From positions 1-64,000 of the forward strand of contig NZ_QUDO01000003.1 of assembly GCF_003477525.1 (NCBI RefSeq): a stretch of 64,000 nucleotides of DNA, given 5' to 3'. Below, in pieces: positions 38,545-47,951 of this stretch (position 1 is the first letter of the stretch; each line of letters opens with the position of its first letter). Position numbers and translations under genes: made by a program. Origin of the DNA: Ruminococcus sp. AF41-9. GTDB taxonomy: Bacteria; Bacillota; Clostridia; Lachnospirales; Lachnospiraceae. The notes below the pieces were generated by a model that saw nothing but the letters and a program-made list of their open reading frames with translations, made no database searches and was not told where the DNA came from.

Positions 38545-38577
38545 AAAAAGGGTCCGGTCCATTCCAGACCGGACCCT
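38545..38577 (-). terminator. Terminator after gap
   Basis: A perfect 10-pair stem, GGGTCCGGTC against GACCGGACCC, 7-base loop, followed on the minus strand by TTTTTGTCG. A second hairpin (AGGAACTG against CAGTTCCT, about 38501-38523) lies next to it. Readthrough into pgk would be only partial. Confidence 0.85.
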
Positions 38578-38611
38578 TCGTTGGAGTCTATTCCTCTACA
38601 CTTACTGAAAA

Positions 38612-39631
38612 TTAAGCGTTCAGCAGTTTACCAAAGTGTTTGATTGTACGAACCATCTGGCTTGTGTAGGAGTTTTCATTGTCATACCAGGAAACAACCT
38701 GTACTTCTGTTGTGCCATTCTCAAGTGGAAGAACCATTGTCTGAGTAGCATCGAACAGAGAACCGAATCTCATACCAACGATATCGCTGGATACGATTTC
38801 GTCTTCGTTGTATCCGAAGGATTCGTTAGAAGCTGCTTTCATAGCTGCGTTGATCTGTTCTTTTGTTACGTTTCCTTCAACAACTGCTGTTAAGATTGTT
38901 GTAGAACCTGTTGGGGTAGGAACACGCTGAGCAGATCCGATTAATTTGCCGTTCAGTTCCGGAATAACAAGACCGATAGCTTTTGCAGCACCTGTGCTGT
39001 TCGGAACGATGTTAACTGCAGCTGCACGGGATCTTCTTAAATCACCTTTTCTCTGCGGTCCGTCAAGTGTCATCTGATCGCCTGTGTAAGCGTGGATTGT
39101 GCACATGATACCGGATTTGATTGCAGCGAGGTCATTTAATGCTTTAGCCATTGGAGCTAAGCAGTTTGTTGTACAGGAAGCTGCGGAAATGATGTGGTCT
39201 TCTTTTGTAAGAGTTTCATGGTTTACATTGTAAACGATTGTCTTAAGGTCGTTTCCAGCCGGAGCGGAAATGATAACGTGTTTAGCACCTGCATCGATAT
39301 GAGCCTGAGCTTTGTCTTTGGATGTATAGAATCCTGTACACTCAAGAACTACGTCTACACCGATTTCTCCCCAAGGAAGTTCAGCAGCGTTAGCTTTTGC
39401 GTAAATTTTGATTTCTTTTCCGTCAACTGTGATGGAATCCTCTCCTGCTGTTACTGTATCTGCAAGAGCATATTTTCCCTGTGTTGAATCATATTTTAAT
39501 AAGTGAGCAAGCATTTTAGGAGATGTTAAATCGTTGATTGCTACGATTTCAAATCCTTCTGCTCCAAACATCTGACGGAATGCAAGACGTCCAATACGTC
39601 CAAAACCATTGATTGCAACTTTTACTGCCAT
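38612..39631 (-). CDS. gap: Glyceraldehyde-3-phosphate dehydrogenase, type I
   Basis: A 339-residue glycolytic dehydrogenase. NAD-binding start [19 protein letters not shown], catalytic cysteine in [18 protein letters not shown], and [16 protein letters not shown] near the C-terminus are standard. The aspartate in [10 protein letters not shown] fits NAD rather than NADP use. First gene of the gap-pgk-tpiA group. A consensus-like promoter lies at 39710-39738 and the leader carries a hairpin at 39668-39697. GGAGGAAT is its ribosome site. Confidence 0.97.
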   Translation of the reverse strand: MAVKVAINGFGRIGRLAFRQMFGAEGFEIVAINDLTSPKMLAHLLKYDSTQGKYALADTVTAGEDSITVDGKEIKIYAKANAAELPWGEIGVDVVLECTGFYTSKDKAQAHIDAGAKHVIISAPAGNDLKTIVYNVNHETLTKEDHIISAASCTTNCLAPMAKALNDLAAIKSGIMCTIHAYTGDQMTLDGPQRKGDLRRSRAAAVNIVPNSTGAAKAIGLVIPELNGKLIGSAQRVPTPTGSTTILTAVVEGNVTKEQINAAMKAASNESFGYNEDEIVSSDIVGMRFGSLFDATQTMVLPLENGTTEVQVVSWYDNENSYTSQMVRTIKHFGKLLNA

Positions 39632-39667
39632 GATAAAATTCCTCCTATGAATTAAGTGGTTATTTAT

Positions 39668-39697
39668 GATGATTCCTTAGTTTGTTAAAGAATCATC
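39668..39697 (-). promoter_or_regulatory. Leader hairpin of gap mRNA
   Basis: A perfect 8-pair inverted repeat, GATGATTC against GAATCATC, spaced by 14 bases, just downstream of the gap transcription start. It could be an operator for a sugar-responsive repressor (the role CggR plays in bacilli) or an mRNA-stabilising stem. No T run follows, so it is not a terminator. Confidence 0.5.
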
Positions 39698-39709
39698 AAC
39701 CTGTATTGT

Positions 39710-39738
39710 ATTGTACATAATTCCAAACAAAAATTCAA
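39710..39738 (-). promoter_or_regulatory. Promoter of gap
   Basis: On the minus strand TTGAAT (39733-39738) and TACAAT (39710-39715) are separated by exactly 17 bases, a good vegetative sigma-A promoter. It points at gap about 80 bases away. Confidence 0.75.
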
Positions 39739-39842
39739 GACCATTTTATAAAAAACAGATAAAAAATAAGTAAAAAGTGTAATTTTTGTGTTATACTGAG
39801 AATGCAAGGTACGGTATTCCATCTGGAAAGGAACTTTTAATT

Positions 39843-40661
39843 ATGAACAGACAACTATTATGGGACTGCCATATGCACTCTTCTTTTTCCTCGGATTCCA
39901 GCACTCCTATGGAAAATATGATCCAGCGGAGCATTGAGCTTGGGCTGAAAGGCATTACTTTTACCGAGCATCTGGACCCGGATTATCCGGCCACTCCTGA
40001 TGGTCTGGATTTTTCTCTGGATATTCCCGCCTACAGGGAAAAGCTGCAAAAGCTCCAGGATACATACAGAGATCAGATACAGGTTCGCTTCGGGATCGAG
40101 CTGGGACTGCAGATGCATCTGAGCGACTATTTCTATTCCCTGCTTGCAGAGACACCTTTTGACTTTATTATCGGTTCTTCCCATCTGGTTCATGGATACG
40201 ATCCGTATTATCCGGAGTTTTTTGAAGGACGTAAAGAATTTTACTGTTATATGGAATATTTTGAGTCTATTCTTGAAAATATTTCCGTTTATGATGGTTT
40301 TGATGTTTACGGACATATTGATTATGTTGTAAGATATGGTCCTGAGAAGAACCGCCAGTACTCTTACGGGCGTTATAAGGATATTCTGGATGAAATCCTG
40401 AAACGACTGATTTTCATGGGAAAGGGAATCGAGCTGAATACCGGCGGGTATCATTACGGACTTGGGGAACCCAATCCCTGTGTAGCGGTAATACGGCGTT
40501 ACAGAGAACTTGGCGGTGAGATCATCACCATCGGAGCCGATGCGCATACCCCGGATAAGGTCGCCTATGCCTTTGACAGGGCAGCCTGTGTGCTGGAGGA
40601 CTGCGGATTCCTGTATTATACCGTATTTAAGAACCGCCATCCGGAATTTATCTCATTGTAA
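39843..40661 (+). CDS. PHP-domain phosphatase (histidinol-phosphatase family)
   Basis: A 272-residue metal-dependent phosphoesterase. Metal ligands are visible in order: CHMHSSFSSDS, TFTEHLD, GIELGLQ, SSHLVHG, VYGHIDYVVRYG and IGADAHTPDKV. The family includes HisK, which dephosphorylates histidinol phosphate, but no other his gene is nearby, so the substrate is open. I start it at 39843 where GAAAGGA precedes MNRQLLWDCH; the frame extends upstream to 39786 without a ribosome site. Confidence 0.85.
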   Translation: MNRQLLWDCHMHSSFSSDSSTPMENMIQRSIELGLKGITFTEHLDPDYPATPDGLDFSLDIPAYREKLQKLQDTYRDQIQVRFGIELGLQMHLSDYFYSLLAETPFDFIIGSSHLVHGYDPYYPEFFEGRKEFYCYMEYFESILENISVYDGFDVYGHIDYVVRYGPEKNRQYSYGRYKDILDEILKRLIFMGKGIELNTGGYHYGLGEPNPCVAVIRRYRELGGEIITIGADAHTPDKVAYAFDRAACVLEDCGFLYYTVFKNRHPEFISL

Positions 40662-40762
40662 ATTACAGAAGCCGGAAAGATTTCTCAATTTTGCCTGTGA
40701 GTGATCCGAACAGCAGGCTTCTCTGTAATAGAAATATTTTTTATAAACCAGGGAGGAATATT

Positions 40763-42928
40763 ATGGCAAAAAAAAGACTCCAGAAGAAACGAGCAATTAC
40801 CCAAAAACAGGAGCCGGAAATTCTGAAAGTAGAAACTTCCAAAACAGAGCCGGTCAAAGTGGAGACTTCCAAAACGGAACCCGTGAAAGTGGAAACTTCC
40901 AAAGTAGAACCAGTCAAAGTAGAGACTTCCAGGACAGAACCTGTGAAAGTGGAAACTTCTAAGACAGAACCTGTGAAACTAGAAACTTCCAGGGTGGAAC
41001 CTGTAAAGGTCGAAACCGCAAAAGTTGAGCCGGTCAAAGTCGAAACTGCAAAGAAAGAGCCAGTCAAGCTGGAAGCTCCGGCAGACATGAATATATATAA
41101 TGAACGTTTCCAGAAACATTATGACGAACTGAAATGGCTGTACTGTGAATTATATCAGGATCGTGAGGATGTCATGTCTTATCTGAATGATCTGACTGCC
41201 AACATGAAAGCATTCTATAATGACAGAAATGCAGCATTAAGAACTTCCGACCGGAAACGTGAGGCTGATCCGGACTGGTATAAACGCAACGATCTTCTTG
41301 GCATGATGATGTATGTCAACAATTTCGCGCATACCTTAAAAGGTCTGGAAGAAAATCTGGATTATGTACAGGAATGCAATGTAAACTACCTGCATCTGAT
41401 GCCGCTTCTTGCGTCACCGGAAGGCAGAAGTGACGGTGGTTATGCAGTTGCAGACTTCCGTACTGTTCAGCCGGAACTCGGAACTATGGATGATTTCGCA
41501 GAGCTGACCTCCAAATGCCACGAAAAAGGCATCAACATCTGCCTTGATTTCGTTATGAACCATACTTCCGAGGACCATGAATGGGCAAAACGTGCCCGTG
41601 CAGGTGAGAAAGAATATCAGGATCGTTATTTCTTCTTTGATTCCTACGATATTCCTGCATTATATGAAGAAACCTGCCCGCAGGTATTCCCTACCACAGC
41701 ACCTGGAAACTTCACATGGCTGGATGACATTCACAAACATGTTATGACTACTTTCTATCCATATCAGTGGGATTTAAATTACAGAAATCCTGTTGTGTTC
41801 AATGAGATGGTCTACAATATGCTGTATCTTGCCAACCAGGGTGTTGATATTGTACGTCTGGATGCGGTTCCGTATATCTGGAAACAGCTTGGCACAAACT
41901 GCCGTAACCTGCCTCAGGTTCACACTATCGTCCGTATGATGAGAATGATCTGTGAGATCGTTTGCCCGGGTGTTCTGCTTCTGGGTGAAGTTGTTATGGC
42001 ACCTGAAAAAGTTGTTCCTTATTTCGGAACTGTAGAGAAACCGGAATGCCACATTCTCTATAATGTAACAACTATGGCAAGCACCTGGCACACCGTTGCG
42101 ACCAAAGACGTTTCTCTTCTGCGCAGACAGATTGATACGCTTGGTGCACTTCCGAAAGAATATGTATTCCAGAATTATCTCCGCTGCCATGATGATATCG
42201 GCTGGGGACTGGATTATGATTTCCTGAAGAATTTTGAAATTGATGAAGTTGCCCATAAGAAGTTCCTGAATGACTTCTTTACCGGCAAATATCCGGATTC
42301 CTTTGGACGTGGAGAGCTTTACAATGATGATCCTCGGCTGGGAGACGCAAGACTCTGCGGAACAACTGCTTCTTTATGCGGTATTGAGCGTTATGGCTTC
42401 GAAGGCAATACATATGGCGTGAACAGAGCGATCCGTTATGATATCACTCTTCATGCATTTATGCTTTCCCAGTCCGGTATTCCGGTTATTTACAGTGGTG
42501 ATGAAATCGGTCAGGTCAACGATTATTCCTATAAAAATGACCCGAACAAGTGCGCAGATTCCCGTTATCTGCATCGTGGTGAATTCAGTTGGGCGCTTGC
42601 TCCAAACCGCAAGATTGCAGATACTGTTCAGGGCAAACTCTTCTCCGCACTGAATCATCTGGAGCATGTCCGCAGCGAGCATTCTGTCTTTGATACCAAG
42701 GCTTCTCTGCGTACAATTGATACCTGGGATTCTTCTATCCTTGCTATTGTCCGTGAAAATGATGAAGAGAAATTTATCGGCATCTACAACTTCAGCGATC
42801 AGGACAAAGTTGCGTGGATTAATGAAGATGATGGTATGTATACAGACCTGATCTCCGGTCATGAGATGGAAGGCAAGGGAGTTATGATCCCTGCATTCGG
42901 ATGCTTCTGGCTGTGCAGAAAAAAATAA
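40763..42928 (+). CDS. Amylosucrase-type GH13 enzyme with N-terminal decapeptide repeats
   Basis: 721 residues from the ATG at 40763, which follows GGGAGGAAT. The catalytic part (from about residue 105) closely follows amylosucrase (GH13 subfamily 4): the all-helical N-domain, YLHLMPLLASPEGRSDGGYAV, DFVMNHTSEDHEWAKRA, the nucleophile Asp367 in VRLDAV, acid/base Glu409 in LLGEVVM and Asp477 in RCHDDIGW. It would build alpha-glucan from sucrose or rearrange alpha-glucosides. Ahead of it, residues 22-101 are eight tandem copies of a decapeptide (KVETSKTEPV and variants). No signal peptide, so it is cytoplasmic. It stands alone and ends at a terminator. The subfamily call is firm; actual substrate is not. 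Confidence 0.88.
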   Translation: MAKKRLQKKRAITQKQEPEILKVETSKTEPVKVETSKTEPVKVETSKVEPVKVETSRTEPVKVETSKTEPVKLETSRVEPVKVETAKVEPVKVETAKKEPVKLEAPADMNIYNERFQKHYDELKWLYCELYQDREDVMSYLNDLTANMKAFYNDRNAALRTSDRKREADPDWYKRNDLLGMMMYVNNFAHTLKGLEENLDYVQECNVNYLHLMPLLASPEGRSDGGYAVADFRTVQPELGTMDDFAELTSKCHEKGINICLDFVMNHTSEDHEWAKRARAGEKEYQDRYFFFDSYDIPALYEETCPQVFPTTAPGNFTWLDDIHKHVMTTFYPYQWDLNYRNPVVFNEMVYNMLYLANQGVDIVRLDAVPYIWKQLGTNCRNLPQVHTIVRMMRMICEIVCPGVLLLGEVVMAPEKVVPYFGTVEKPECHILYNVTTMASTWHTVATKDVSLLRRQIDTLGALPKEYVFQNYLRCHDDIGWGLDYDFLKNFEIDEVAHKKFLNDFFTGKYPDSFGRGELYNDDPRLGDARLCGTTASLCGIERYGFEGNTYGVNRAIRYDITLHAFMLSQSGIPVIYSGDEIGQVNDYSYKNDPNKCADSRYLHRGEFSWALAPNRKIADTVQGKLFSALNHLEHVRSEHSVFDTKASLRTIDTWDSSILAIVRENDEEKFIGIYNFSDQDKVAWINEDDGMYTDLISGHEMEGKGVMIPAFGCFWLCRKK
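40826..41080 (+). repeat. 30-base tandem repeat inside the GH13 gene
   Basis: Eight full 30-base units plus a partial one, encoding KVETSKTEPV, KVETSKVEPV, KVETSRTEPV, KLETSRVEPV, KVETAKVEPV, KVETAKKEPV and then KLEAP. Units differ by single residues and by silent codon changes. Such repeats often gain or lose units; the encoded linker is rich in Lys, Glu, Thr, Ser and Pro and should be unstructured. Confidence 0.92.
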
Positions 42929-42960
42929 TCTGGCGGGTAATCATGCAGTAAAATAAAAAG

Positions 42961-43007
42961 ATGAGCCGGCACCTGTATTTTTCATACAGACCGGCTCATT
43001 TTTTTAT
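42961..43007. terminator. Bidirectional terminator between GH13 and P-type ATPase genes
   Basis: Stem ATGAGCCGG against CCGGCTCAT with an inner CTGTAT-ATACAG pairing, followed by TTTTTTT. It separates two convergent genes. Confidence 0.85.
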
Positions 43008-43037
43008 TATTTATTTTTTTATTATTTCATCTTTTTA

Positions 43038-45602
43038 TTATTTTTGCACTCTTTCCAGAAATCTGGCAAAGAAACCTTTGTCCTCATCCTCTTTATCAAG
43101 TGATTTCGCATAAATCTTTCGAATCCACTCTGTGATCGTCTCTATGAGGATCGGCGAGAATGTCATAAGGAGAAATACCAGAATGATCATTCCGAATTCC
43201 AGAGAATCTAATGTCAGCAGATTCTGCAAAATAACCGCACTTGCAAAAAAGATGATCTGCATTCCATAAATAATAACCTTTCTGTAACGGTTTAATGGAG
43301 AATAAACAGTTCTAAGTGCTGACATATAGTTCCATCCTGTTACCAGAACGCAGGCCGTGTTTAACATGGCATTGGAATGATAGACATCCTGACAGACCAG
43401 CATGACCGTAAATACACATCCGGTGATGGTCACTGCTGCCGGGAACGCATTCATAAATACGTGCCGCAGGAACGTATGGTCAATCTTATTGTAATTGTTT
43501 TCCTGTGTAAGAAGGAATGTCGGTATTCCTACCGCACACGCGCTGATCAGTGACATCTGGATTGGTTCAAACGGATACGCCTCGCCAAAGAAAATGGTGA
43601 TCAGGGCAAGCAGTACGGAAAAAATCGTCTTGATCAGGAACATGGACGCTGCGCTTCGGATGTTGTTGACAACTCTTCGGCCCTGATTTACGATATGAGG
43701 CATTGCTCCGAAATTGGAATCCAGCAGTACCACATTGGCAATGTTTTTCGCAGCATCGCTTCCTGCTGCCATGGCAATACTGCAGTCCGCCTCTTTTAAT
43801 GCCAGAACATCATTGACACCGTCACCCGTCATGGCAACGGTATGTTTCTGTGCCTGGAGCGCCTGCACCATCTGTTTTTTCTGCTGTGGAGTGACACGGC
43901 CGAATACACTGCATTCTGCAACTGCCCTCTGCATCTCTTCCGGTGTGGTGATCGTTGTGGCATCGATATAATGATCCGCATTTTTCAGCCCTGCCTTTTT
44001 GGCAATGGCAGACACTGTGACCGGATCATCTCCGGAAATGACTTTCAGATCTACGCCCTGGCTGTCAAAAAATGCCAGTGTGTCCGGAGCTTCTGCACGA
44101 ATCACATCTGTGAGCAGAAACAGTGCAACAGGTTTCAGACCTTCCGGAAGTTTCGTTCCTTCTGTCTCCTGCTCACTGTGAGCCAGAACCAGAATACGGA
44201 ATCCGGATTCTGCATAAACGCCACAGGAGGAAACCAGTTTCTCATTTCCTTCCGGAAAAAGGAACTGCGCAGCTCCCATCAGATAGGTCCCTTCTCCTTC
44301 AAAAACAGCTCCGCTGTATTTTCGGTCAGAGGAAAACGGGATGGCATGAAGAAGTTTCAGATCACTTCTGGATGGAAATCTCTCTCTGAGTGCATCGGCT
44401 GTGGCATTCTGATCATGCAGTACCGCCATCATATTTCCCATGATATGCGCAATATTTTTGAGTTTCTGTTTCTCTTCTTCTGTGAGTTCTTTGTGTATTT
44501 GCTTCGCACTTGCAGGTTCACTCTGCATTTGCTTTTCATTTACATCTGCTTCTTCCTTTGTCTGCTCTGCTGATTTTTGCAGATTTACTTTTACCGGCTG
44601 TGCTTCACATTCACTGGCTTCTTTCTCTCCACCGACATCCTGTTCGTCCGCAGCAGTTTCTTCTTCGCTGTACAGATGCACATCTTCCACACGCATGGTT
44701 CCTTCTGTGATCGTACCGGTTTTATCCAGACAAAGAGTGTCTACCCTTGCCAGCGTCTCAATACAGTATAATTCCTGTACCAGCGTTTTCTTTGTCGCAA
44801 GGACAAGAGAGCCAAGTGTCAGAGCCACACTGGTAAGCAGTACCAGACCCTCCGGGATCATTCCCAGAACCGCTGCCACCATATTTACAACGGAATCTTT
44901 CAGGTTATCTCCCACAATATAATACTGCTTGTAAAACAACATCGCACCAAGCGGCACGATAATAATACTGATCACCTTCAGAATGGCATTCAGCGAATTT
45001 CTCAGTTCTGAGTTATGGCGTTTAAATTCCTTTGCCTCGCTGGTAATCTGAGAAGCATAATTGTCCTTTCCTACATGAATGACCTGACAGCAGGCTTCTC
45101 CTGCTGTAACAAAACTGCCGGAAAAAAGTTCATCTCCGGGATTTTTTGCCAGATTGTCCGCCTCACCTGTCAGGAGAGATTCGTTTACTTCCACACCGCC
45201 TTCGAGTACTTTTACGTCTGCCGGAACCTGATCTCCGGTTTTCAGAAAGATCAGATCGTCGATGACCAGTTTCTCTGTAGAAATACTCCATTTCTTTCCT
45301 TCACGCAAGACAACCGTTTTGCTTTCTGTCAGAATTGCAAGTTTGTCAATGGTTTTTTTCGCCCTGATCTCCTGAACGATACCGATGACTGTATTGATCA
45401 GGATAATTCCCATAAACATGGAATTTTTGTATGATCTGACAAAAAGAACCATCACAAGAAGTACAATGTTCAGAAAGTTGAAAAACGTCAGAGTGTTCTC
45501 CATAATAATCTGCTTGTACGTTCTGGTATTCGGGTTCTCATTGGCGTTGACTTTCCCCTCTGCAATCCTTTCCTGTACCTGTTCGTTTGTAAGTCCTGTC
45601 AT
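43038..45602 (-). CDS. CtpE-like P-type cation-transporting ATPase
   Basis: 854 residues from the ATG at 45602, which has GGAGGT just upstream (this makes the ATG 12 bases earlier unlikely). The phosphorylated aspartate is Asp293 in CLDKTGTITEG. TGES-type actuator motif appears as LLTGEAD, and the hinge as MTGDGVNDVLALKEADCSIAM. The membrane motif reads MIPEGLVLLTSVALTLG instead of the PEGLP of classical calcium pumps, as in mycobacterial CtpE, a calcium transporter. Between Asp293 and the nucleotide-binding domain lies an unusual charged insert (about residues 312-380, rich in Glu, Lys and Gln). Substrate by similarity calcium; not certain. Confidence 0.85.
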   Translation of the reverse strand: MTGLTNEQVQERIAEGKVNANENPNTRTYKQIIMENTLTFFNFLNIVLLVMVLFVRSYKNSMFMGIILINTVIGIVQEIRAKKTIDKLAILTESKTVVLREGKKWSISTEKLVIDDLIFLKTGDQVPADVKVLEGGVEVNESLLTGEADNLAKNPGDELFSGSFVTAGEACCQVIHVGKDNYASQITSEAKEFKRHNSELRNSLNAILKVISIIIVPLGAMLFYKQYYIVGDNLKDSVVNMVAAVLGMIPEGLVLLTSVALTLGSLVLATKKTLVQELYCIETLARVDTLCLDKTGTITEGTMRVEDVHLYSEEETAADEQDVGGEKEASECEAQPVKVNLQKSAEQTKEEADVNEKQMQSEPASAKQIHKELTEEEKQKLKNIAHIMGNMMAVLHDQNATADALRERFPSRSDLKLLHAIPFSSDRKYSGAVFEGEGTYLMGAAQFLFPEGNEKLVSSCGVYAESGFRILVLAHSEQETEGTKLPEGLKPVALFLLTDVIRAEAPDTLAFFDSQGVDLKVISGDDPVTVSAIAKKAGLKNADHYIDATTITTPEEMQRAVAECSVFGRVTPQQKKQMVQALQAQKHTVAMTGDGVNDVLALKEADCSIAMAAGSDAAKNIANVVLLDSNFGAMPHIVNQGRRVVNNIRSAASMFLIKTIFSVLLALITIFFGEAYPFEPIQMSLISACAVGIPTFLLTQENNYNKIDHTFLRHVFMNAFPAAVTITGCVFTVMLVCQDVYHSNAMLNTACVLVTGWNYMSALRTVYSPLNRYRKVIIYGMQIIFFASAVILQNLLTLDSLEFGMIILVFLLMTFSPILIETITEWIRKIYAKSLDKEDEDKGFFARFLERVQK

Positions 45603-45750
45603 TTTTACCTCCATTGACGGCAGATTTCATAATCATGCCGGTGATTTAACGGTGATAGATAAAACAGGGCAGATGATGACTATCACCCGCCCCGTCTTCA
45701 TTTTATATAACGAACTTTAACTGCAAATTACTTCAGATCTGAAAAATATA

Positions 45751-46200
45751 TTAATATTCTTCCTCTTCTGCTTCTTCACCTTCATGAATATCAGACTTCG
45801 GTTTCTTAAGACCTTTGATCTCAATGTGATGTTTCTGTGCATAGTCCCAGAGTGCTGCATGGATTGCTTCCTCTGCAAGCAGGGAACAGTGAACTTTTAC
45901 TGGCGGAAGTCCGTCAAGAGCTTCCATAACTGCTTTGTTTGTAACTTCCATAGCTTCTTCGATAGTTTTTCCCATTACCATCTCTGTTGCCATACTGCTG
46001 GTTGCAACGGCTGCACCGCATCCGAATGTTTTAAATTTACAGTCTTTGATGATATGTGTTTCATCATCGATATCAAGGAAAATTCTCATGATATCACCGC
46101 ATTTTGCATTTCCTACGGTACCTACACCGCTTGCGTTCTCTATTTCTCCGACATTACGTGGATGCTGAAAATGATCCATTACTTTTTCACTGTAAGCCAT
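45751..46200 (-). CDS. iscU: Iron-sulfur cluster scaffold protein IscU/NifU
   Basis: A 149-residue scaffold on which iron-sulfur clusters are built before transfer. The three ligand cysteines are present (GNAKCGDIMRIFL, TFGCGAAVATSSM, KVHCSLLAEEAI) together with MDHFQHPRNVGE near the start. The acidic C-terminus (EGEEAEEEEY) is an extension beyond the core fold. It follows the cysteine desulfurase gene by 26 bases and works with it as sulfur acceptor. Confidence 0.95.
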   Translation of the reverse strand: MAYSEKVMDHFQHPRNVGEIENASGVGTVGNAKCGDIMRIFLDIDDETHIIKDCKFKTFGCGAAVATSSMATEMVMGKTIEEAMEVTNKAVMEALDGLPPVKVHCSLLAEEAIHAALWDYAQKHHIEIKGLKKPKSDIHEGEEAEEEEY

Positions 46201-46226
46201 TTGTATTTCCTCCTGTTATCCTGGTC

Positions 46227-47408
46227 TTATTTCTGTTTTTTCATGAAGTCTTCATATAATGGAGACATGCTTCTTAAATGTGCAACGATTTCTTTCAGTC
46301 TGTCTACTGTGAAATCTACATCTTCCATGGTTGTCTCTTCGCTGAGAGTCATACGCAGGGAACCATGTGCGATCTCGTGTGGCAGTCCGATTGCCAGAAG
46401 TACATGAGAAGGATCAAGAGAACCGGATGTACAGGCTGAACCACTGGATGCGCAGATTCCATAGTTGTCAAGCATCAGAAGAAGGGATTCACCTTCTACG
46501 AACTGGAAGCTGACATTTACGTTGTTTGGAAGACGTTTTACACGATCACCGTTTACTTTTACATAAGGGATCTCTGTTTCGATTCTATGGATCAGATGAT
46601 CTCTGATTGCGATTTCTTTTTCGGTACGTTCTTTCATGGAAGCGTTTGCACGGGCTGCTGCTGCACCGTATCCAACGATTCCCGGTACGTTCTCTGTACC
46701 TGCACGACGTTTACGTTCCTGTGCACCACCGTGTACGAAAGAGCGGATCTTTACGCCTTTACGGATGTATAAGAAACCGATTCCTTTCGGTCCGTTGATC
46801 TTATGTCCGCTGGAGCTTAACATATCAATGTTGCATTCATCTACATTGATCGGCACCTGGCAGAAAGCCTGAACAGCATCTGTGTGGAACAGAATACCGT
46901 GTTCTTTTGCGATACGTCCGATTTCTTTGATCGGCTGGATAGATCCGATCTCGTTGTTTGCGAACATTACAGAAATAAGAATCGTTTCCGGTGTGATGGC
47001 TTTTTCCAGTTCGTCAAGTTTTACGATACCATTCTCATCTACATCTACATATGTGATCTTCGCGCCGCGTTTCTCCAGATATTCACAGGTGTGAAGGATT
47101 GCGTGATGCTCGATCTTTGTTGTGATGATGTGGTTCCCTTTTCCTTTATATGCTTCAAAAGTTGCCTTCAGAGCCCAGTTATCGGACTCGGAACCGCCTG
47201 CTGTGAAATAAATTTCTTCTTTCTTTGCTCCAAGAACTTCAGCGATCTGTTCTCTTCCCTTTGTCACTGCTTCTTTGCTCTTTCCTGCAAAGTCATAAAT
47301 ACTGGATGGGTTGCCATAATACTCTGAAAAATATGGCAGCATTGCCTGGACAACCTCCGGCGCTGTTTTCGTTGTTGCTGCATTGTCCAGATAAATCATT
47401 TTTCCCAT
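46227..47408 (-). CDS. iscS: Cysteine desulfurase IscS/NifS
   Basis: A 393-residue PLP enzyme that takes sulfur from cysteine and passes it to the scaffold. The PLP lysine is in SSSGHKINGPKGIGFLY, the histidine in KIEHHAILHTCEYLE, and the sulfur-carrying cysteine is Cys326 in ASSGSACTSGS. The start MIYLDNAATTKTAPEVV is typical of NifS/IscS proteins. Middle gene of the iscR-iscS-iscU operon. Confidence 0.95.
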   Translation of the reverse strand: MGKMIYLDNAATTKTAPEVVQAMLPYFSEYYGNPSSIYDFAGKSKEAVTKGREQIAEVLGAKKEEIYFTAGGSESDNWALKATFEAYKGKGNHIITTKIEHHAILHTCEYLEKRGAKITYVDVDENGIVKLDELEKAITPETILISVMFANNEIGSIQPIKEIGRIAKEHGILFHTDAVQAFCQVPINVDECNIDMLSSSGHKINGPKGIGFLYIRKGVKIRSFVHGGAQERKRRAGTENVPGIVGYGAAAARANASMKERTEKEIAIRDHLIHRIETEIPYVKVNGDRVKRLPNNVNVSFQFVEGESLLLMLDNYGICASSGSACTSGSLDPSHVLLAIGLPHEIAHGSLRMTLSEETTMEDVDFTVDRLKEIVAHLRSMSPLYEDFMKKQK

Positions 47409-47425
47409 TTTCTTGTCCTCCTGTT

Positions 47426-47902
47426 TTATTTAAGTAAGTCCGGCACAGCTTCTTCTGTGTTCTGACTTTCCATTTTTTCTTCATGTACTCTTCTGCTCTC
47501 TTCTATAAGCTGACCAAGCATCAGGGTATCCACAGCACTTGTGATGCTGTCATTAATTCTTTTCCAGACGAGTTTCGCCACGCATACGTCACTGCCGTGG
47601 CAGGTTCCGTCATTCTCAATCCCGGGACAGGCCGCCGCTTCCAGACTGCCCTCGAGTACACGCAGGACATCACCGACTGAGATTTCATCTGCCGGTCTGC
47701 CAAGCTGGTATCCACCGTAGGCGCCTCTGCTGCTCTTTACCAGACCTGCCTTCTTGAGCATGGCCATAAGCTGTTCGAGATAACTCATGGAAATATCCTG
47801 TCTCTCTGCAATACTCTGTAAGGAGACGGTTTCATTCTCGCTGTGTAATCCCAGGTCTATCAATGCTTTCAGACCATAGCGTGCTCTTGTTGACAGTTTC
47901 AT
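47426..47902 (-). CDS. iscR: Rrf2-family regulator, IscR-like
   Basis: A 158-residue winged-helix repressor (MKLSTRARYGLKALIDLGLH, then ISMSYLEQLMAMLKKAGLVKSSRGAYGGY). Three cysteines (CPGIENDGTCHGSDVC) match the cluster-binding site of IscR, so it probably senses iron-sulfur cluster supply and controls its own operon. First gene of the group; its promoter (47952-47980) is clear. The stop lies 17 bases before iscS. Confidence 0.9.
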   Translation of the reverse strand: MKLSTRARYGLKALIDLGLHSENETVSLQSIAERQDISMSYLEQLMAMLKKAGLVKSSRGAYGGYQLGRPADEISVGDVLRVLEGSLEAAACPGIENDGTCHGSDVCVAKLVWKRINDSITSAVDTLMLGQLIEESRRVHEEKMESQNTEEAVPDLLK

Positions 47903-47951
47903 TTTCTCACCTCGTTTTTAATTCCCAGTGTTTCCCTCGGATTTCATGATT

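Noticed and set aside
40741-41088. An antisense frame rich in Thr, Val and Ser
   Set aside because: It is merely the complement of the decapeptide-encoding repeat in the GH13 gene.
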